Origin: Gossypium raimondii
Lineage: Eukaryota; Streptophyta; Magnoliopsida; Malvales; Malvaceae
Length of the DNA stretch: 64,000 nt
Reading direction: 5' to 3'
NCBI RefSeq assembly: GCF_025698545.1
Contig: NC_068569.1
Coordinates: 26,102,001-26,166,000, forward strand
The position numbers and the translations under genes were made by a program. The notes beneath the pieces were generated by a model. That model was not told the DNA's origin, made no database searches, and worked only from the letters and a program-made list of their open reading frames with translations. Numbering within the stretch: position 1 is the stretch's first letter; each line of letters opens with the position of its first letter. Positions 63,011 to 64,000 of this stretch are shown here, piece after piece.

Positions 63011-63925
63011 CCACCAACCTATCAAACAATTGTCATTGAATCTTGATAATTTTGACCTATATATTGTGAACTTCCAATAAAAAAAAAATGAAGCCAATAC
63101 TATTCTTTTTTCGAGAAAAGTAGGTGATGTTTGGCCTTACACAATTGCATCTTTCAAATCACGTAAGGTATTTGTCTTGAATTTCATTTGATTCTTCAAT
63201 ACCTAATCAGATCTCTTATACTATATACTTATATAATAATCACAAATGTATTCCTGAGTTAATCAACAGTAATTAAGGGCTAATTTATCATTGAACTTCA
63301 AAAGTGTCATGAAAAATAATTTTTGAAAATTGTTTTTAAAAATACCTAAAATTATTCATAAACCCTCCCAACTCTTAAATAGGAGGATAAATACGCTTCA
63401 ACGTGCTCAAACTCATGTCCTTCTGCACTGGCAACAATACCAATGCTAATCAAGTTAATACTCAATCGGCTTTTTAAAATATTTGATAGTGTTTACCATT
63501 ACTTTTAAAAGAGTAATTTTGAGAAAATATAATATCAATTTTAGACATAATTTTGTAAAGTAAAACCAACTTTGATTTAGCTTGTTTGGTCAATTTTTTT
63601 GGTTAGTGCGTTGGATTTATAGGGTTAAATATTAATTATATATTATAAAACATAATTTTTAAATAATTTAAAATTACTATAAAATAAGTTAATTTTATTG
63701 GTTTAGACACTAGAAATAATTTTAAAATTAATATTTGTAAATGTTCACATGTTTCGTTTAGTCAATAAAAATTAAATTAAATAAACCAAATGGAATGCAA
63801 AACCATAAATAATAAACTCTCATTTTATTTATTTAATTAAAAAAAACTAGAAAACCATATTAAAGCTACCAAAACAAAAACAAATTTGGGTGCCTAAATA
63901 ATCTAAAAACCCTAATCATTTCAAT
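63011..63925. other. AT-rich spacer and 3' flank of the second ECA1-like copy
   Basis: No gene or terminal repeat was seen. The last 50 bases (TGCCTAAATAATCTAAAAAC) match the 3' flank of the first ECA1-like gene (near 39060). Confidence 0.6.
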
Positions 63926-64000
63926 CTAATAAAACTGGGAGCAATGTTGTCTGAGCTTATAAACAAACCACCTATTCCGACCGAACATTAGACGATGACA
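63926..64000 (-). CDS. Second ECA1/prolamin-like gene copy, cut by window edge
   Basis: The last 75 bases are nearly identical to the 3' end of the gene at 39099-39683 and encode the same C-terminus (FAYKLR-like sequence, then QHCSQF). One extra Tyr precedes the stop (TAG, 63926-63928), because the first copy's stop codon is a Tyr codon here. The gene continues beyond the window, so its integrity is unknown. Confidence 0.8.
   Translation of the reverse strand, partial: CHRLMFGRNRWFVYKLRQHCSQFY

Overview
The window is eukaryotic plant nuclear DNA. It is AT-rich, its genes are split by GT-AG introns, and most of it is transposable elements nested in one another. The element families (solo LTRs starting TGTAAYACCC, a Mutator-like element carrying a plant-mobile-domain gene, a CACTA element with TTTAGCGGCG arrays) and the gene set look like cotton (Gossypium). 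That assignment is from memory of these families, not from a search.

Intact-looking host genes, left to right: a SINA/SINAT-type RING E3 ubiquitin ligase (2819-4967, +, 3 coding exons); an unnamed gene for a 388-residue protein with a Cys/His-rich N-terminus (19460-22405, +, 5 exons); an ArfGAP-C2 protein like AGD11/12/13 (26901-30694, +, 9 coding exons); an intronless glutaredoxin-like protein with a Cys-rich tail (33928-34758, -); and a secreted Cys-rich prolamin-like (ECA1-type) protein (39099-39683, -). The right edge cuts into a near-identical second copy of the last gene (63926-64000). I derived the splice sites of the multi-exon genes by eye; reading frames join correctly across every junction.

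A receptor-like protein (LRR-RLP) pseudogene starts at 5798 and is cut twice. A 2,830-bp solo LTR (8079-10908, 5-bp target duplication GAGGT) splits its ectodomain. A 6,775-bp Mutator-like element (11566-18340, about 250-bp terminal inverted repeats, perfect 9-bp target duplication CATATTTTC) splits its C-terminal tail, which resumes at 18350. That element carries a decayed MuDR-type transposase on + and a decayed plant-mobile-domain gene on -, pointing towards each other.

From 23.2 to 25.4 kb is a joined copia/LINE remnant. From 31 to 46.5 kb lie several inverted-repeat elements, two LTR remnants and two hAT-like MITEs, each MITE with a perfect 8-bp target duplication (42206-42526 and 45186-45827).

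From 47070 to 63010 is an internally deleted Ty1/copia element on the minus strand. Its RNase H region is interrupted by a 12,966-bp CACTA (En/Spm) element (48440-61405, TIR CACTACACCAAAACAG, target duplication TTG). The CACTA element carries TnpD-like (TNP2) and TnpA-like (Transposase_24) genes, both broken, arrays of hairpin-forming GCGGCG repeats, large tandem repeats, a possible captured exon pair and a telomere-like patch.

I found no CRISPR array, rRNA or functional tRNA gene, and no clearly new pathway. The most interesting structures are the Mutator element carrying a plant-mobile-domain gene, the hairpin arrays and exon-like island in the CACTA element, and the record of successive insertions that can be read from target duplications.
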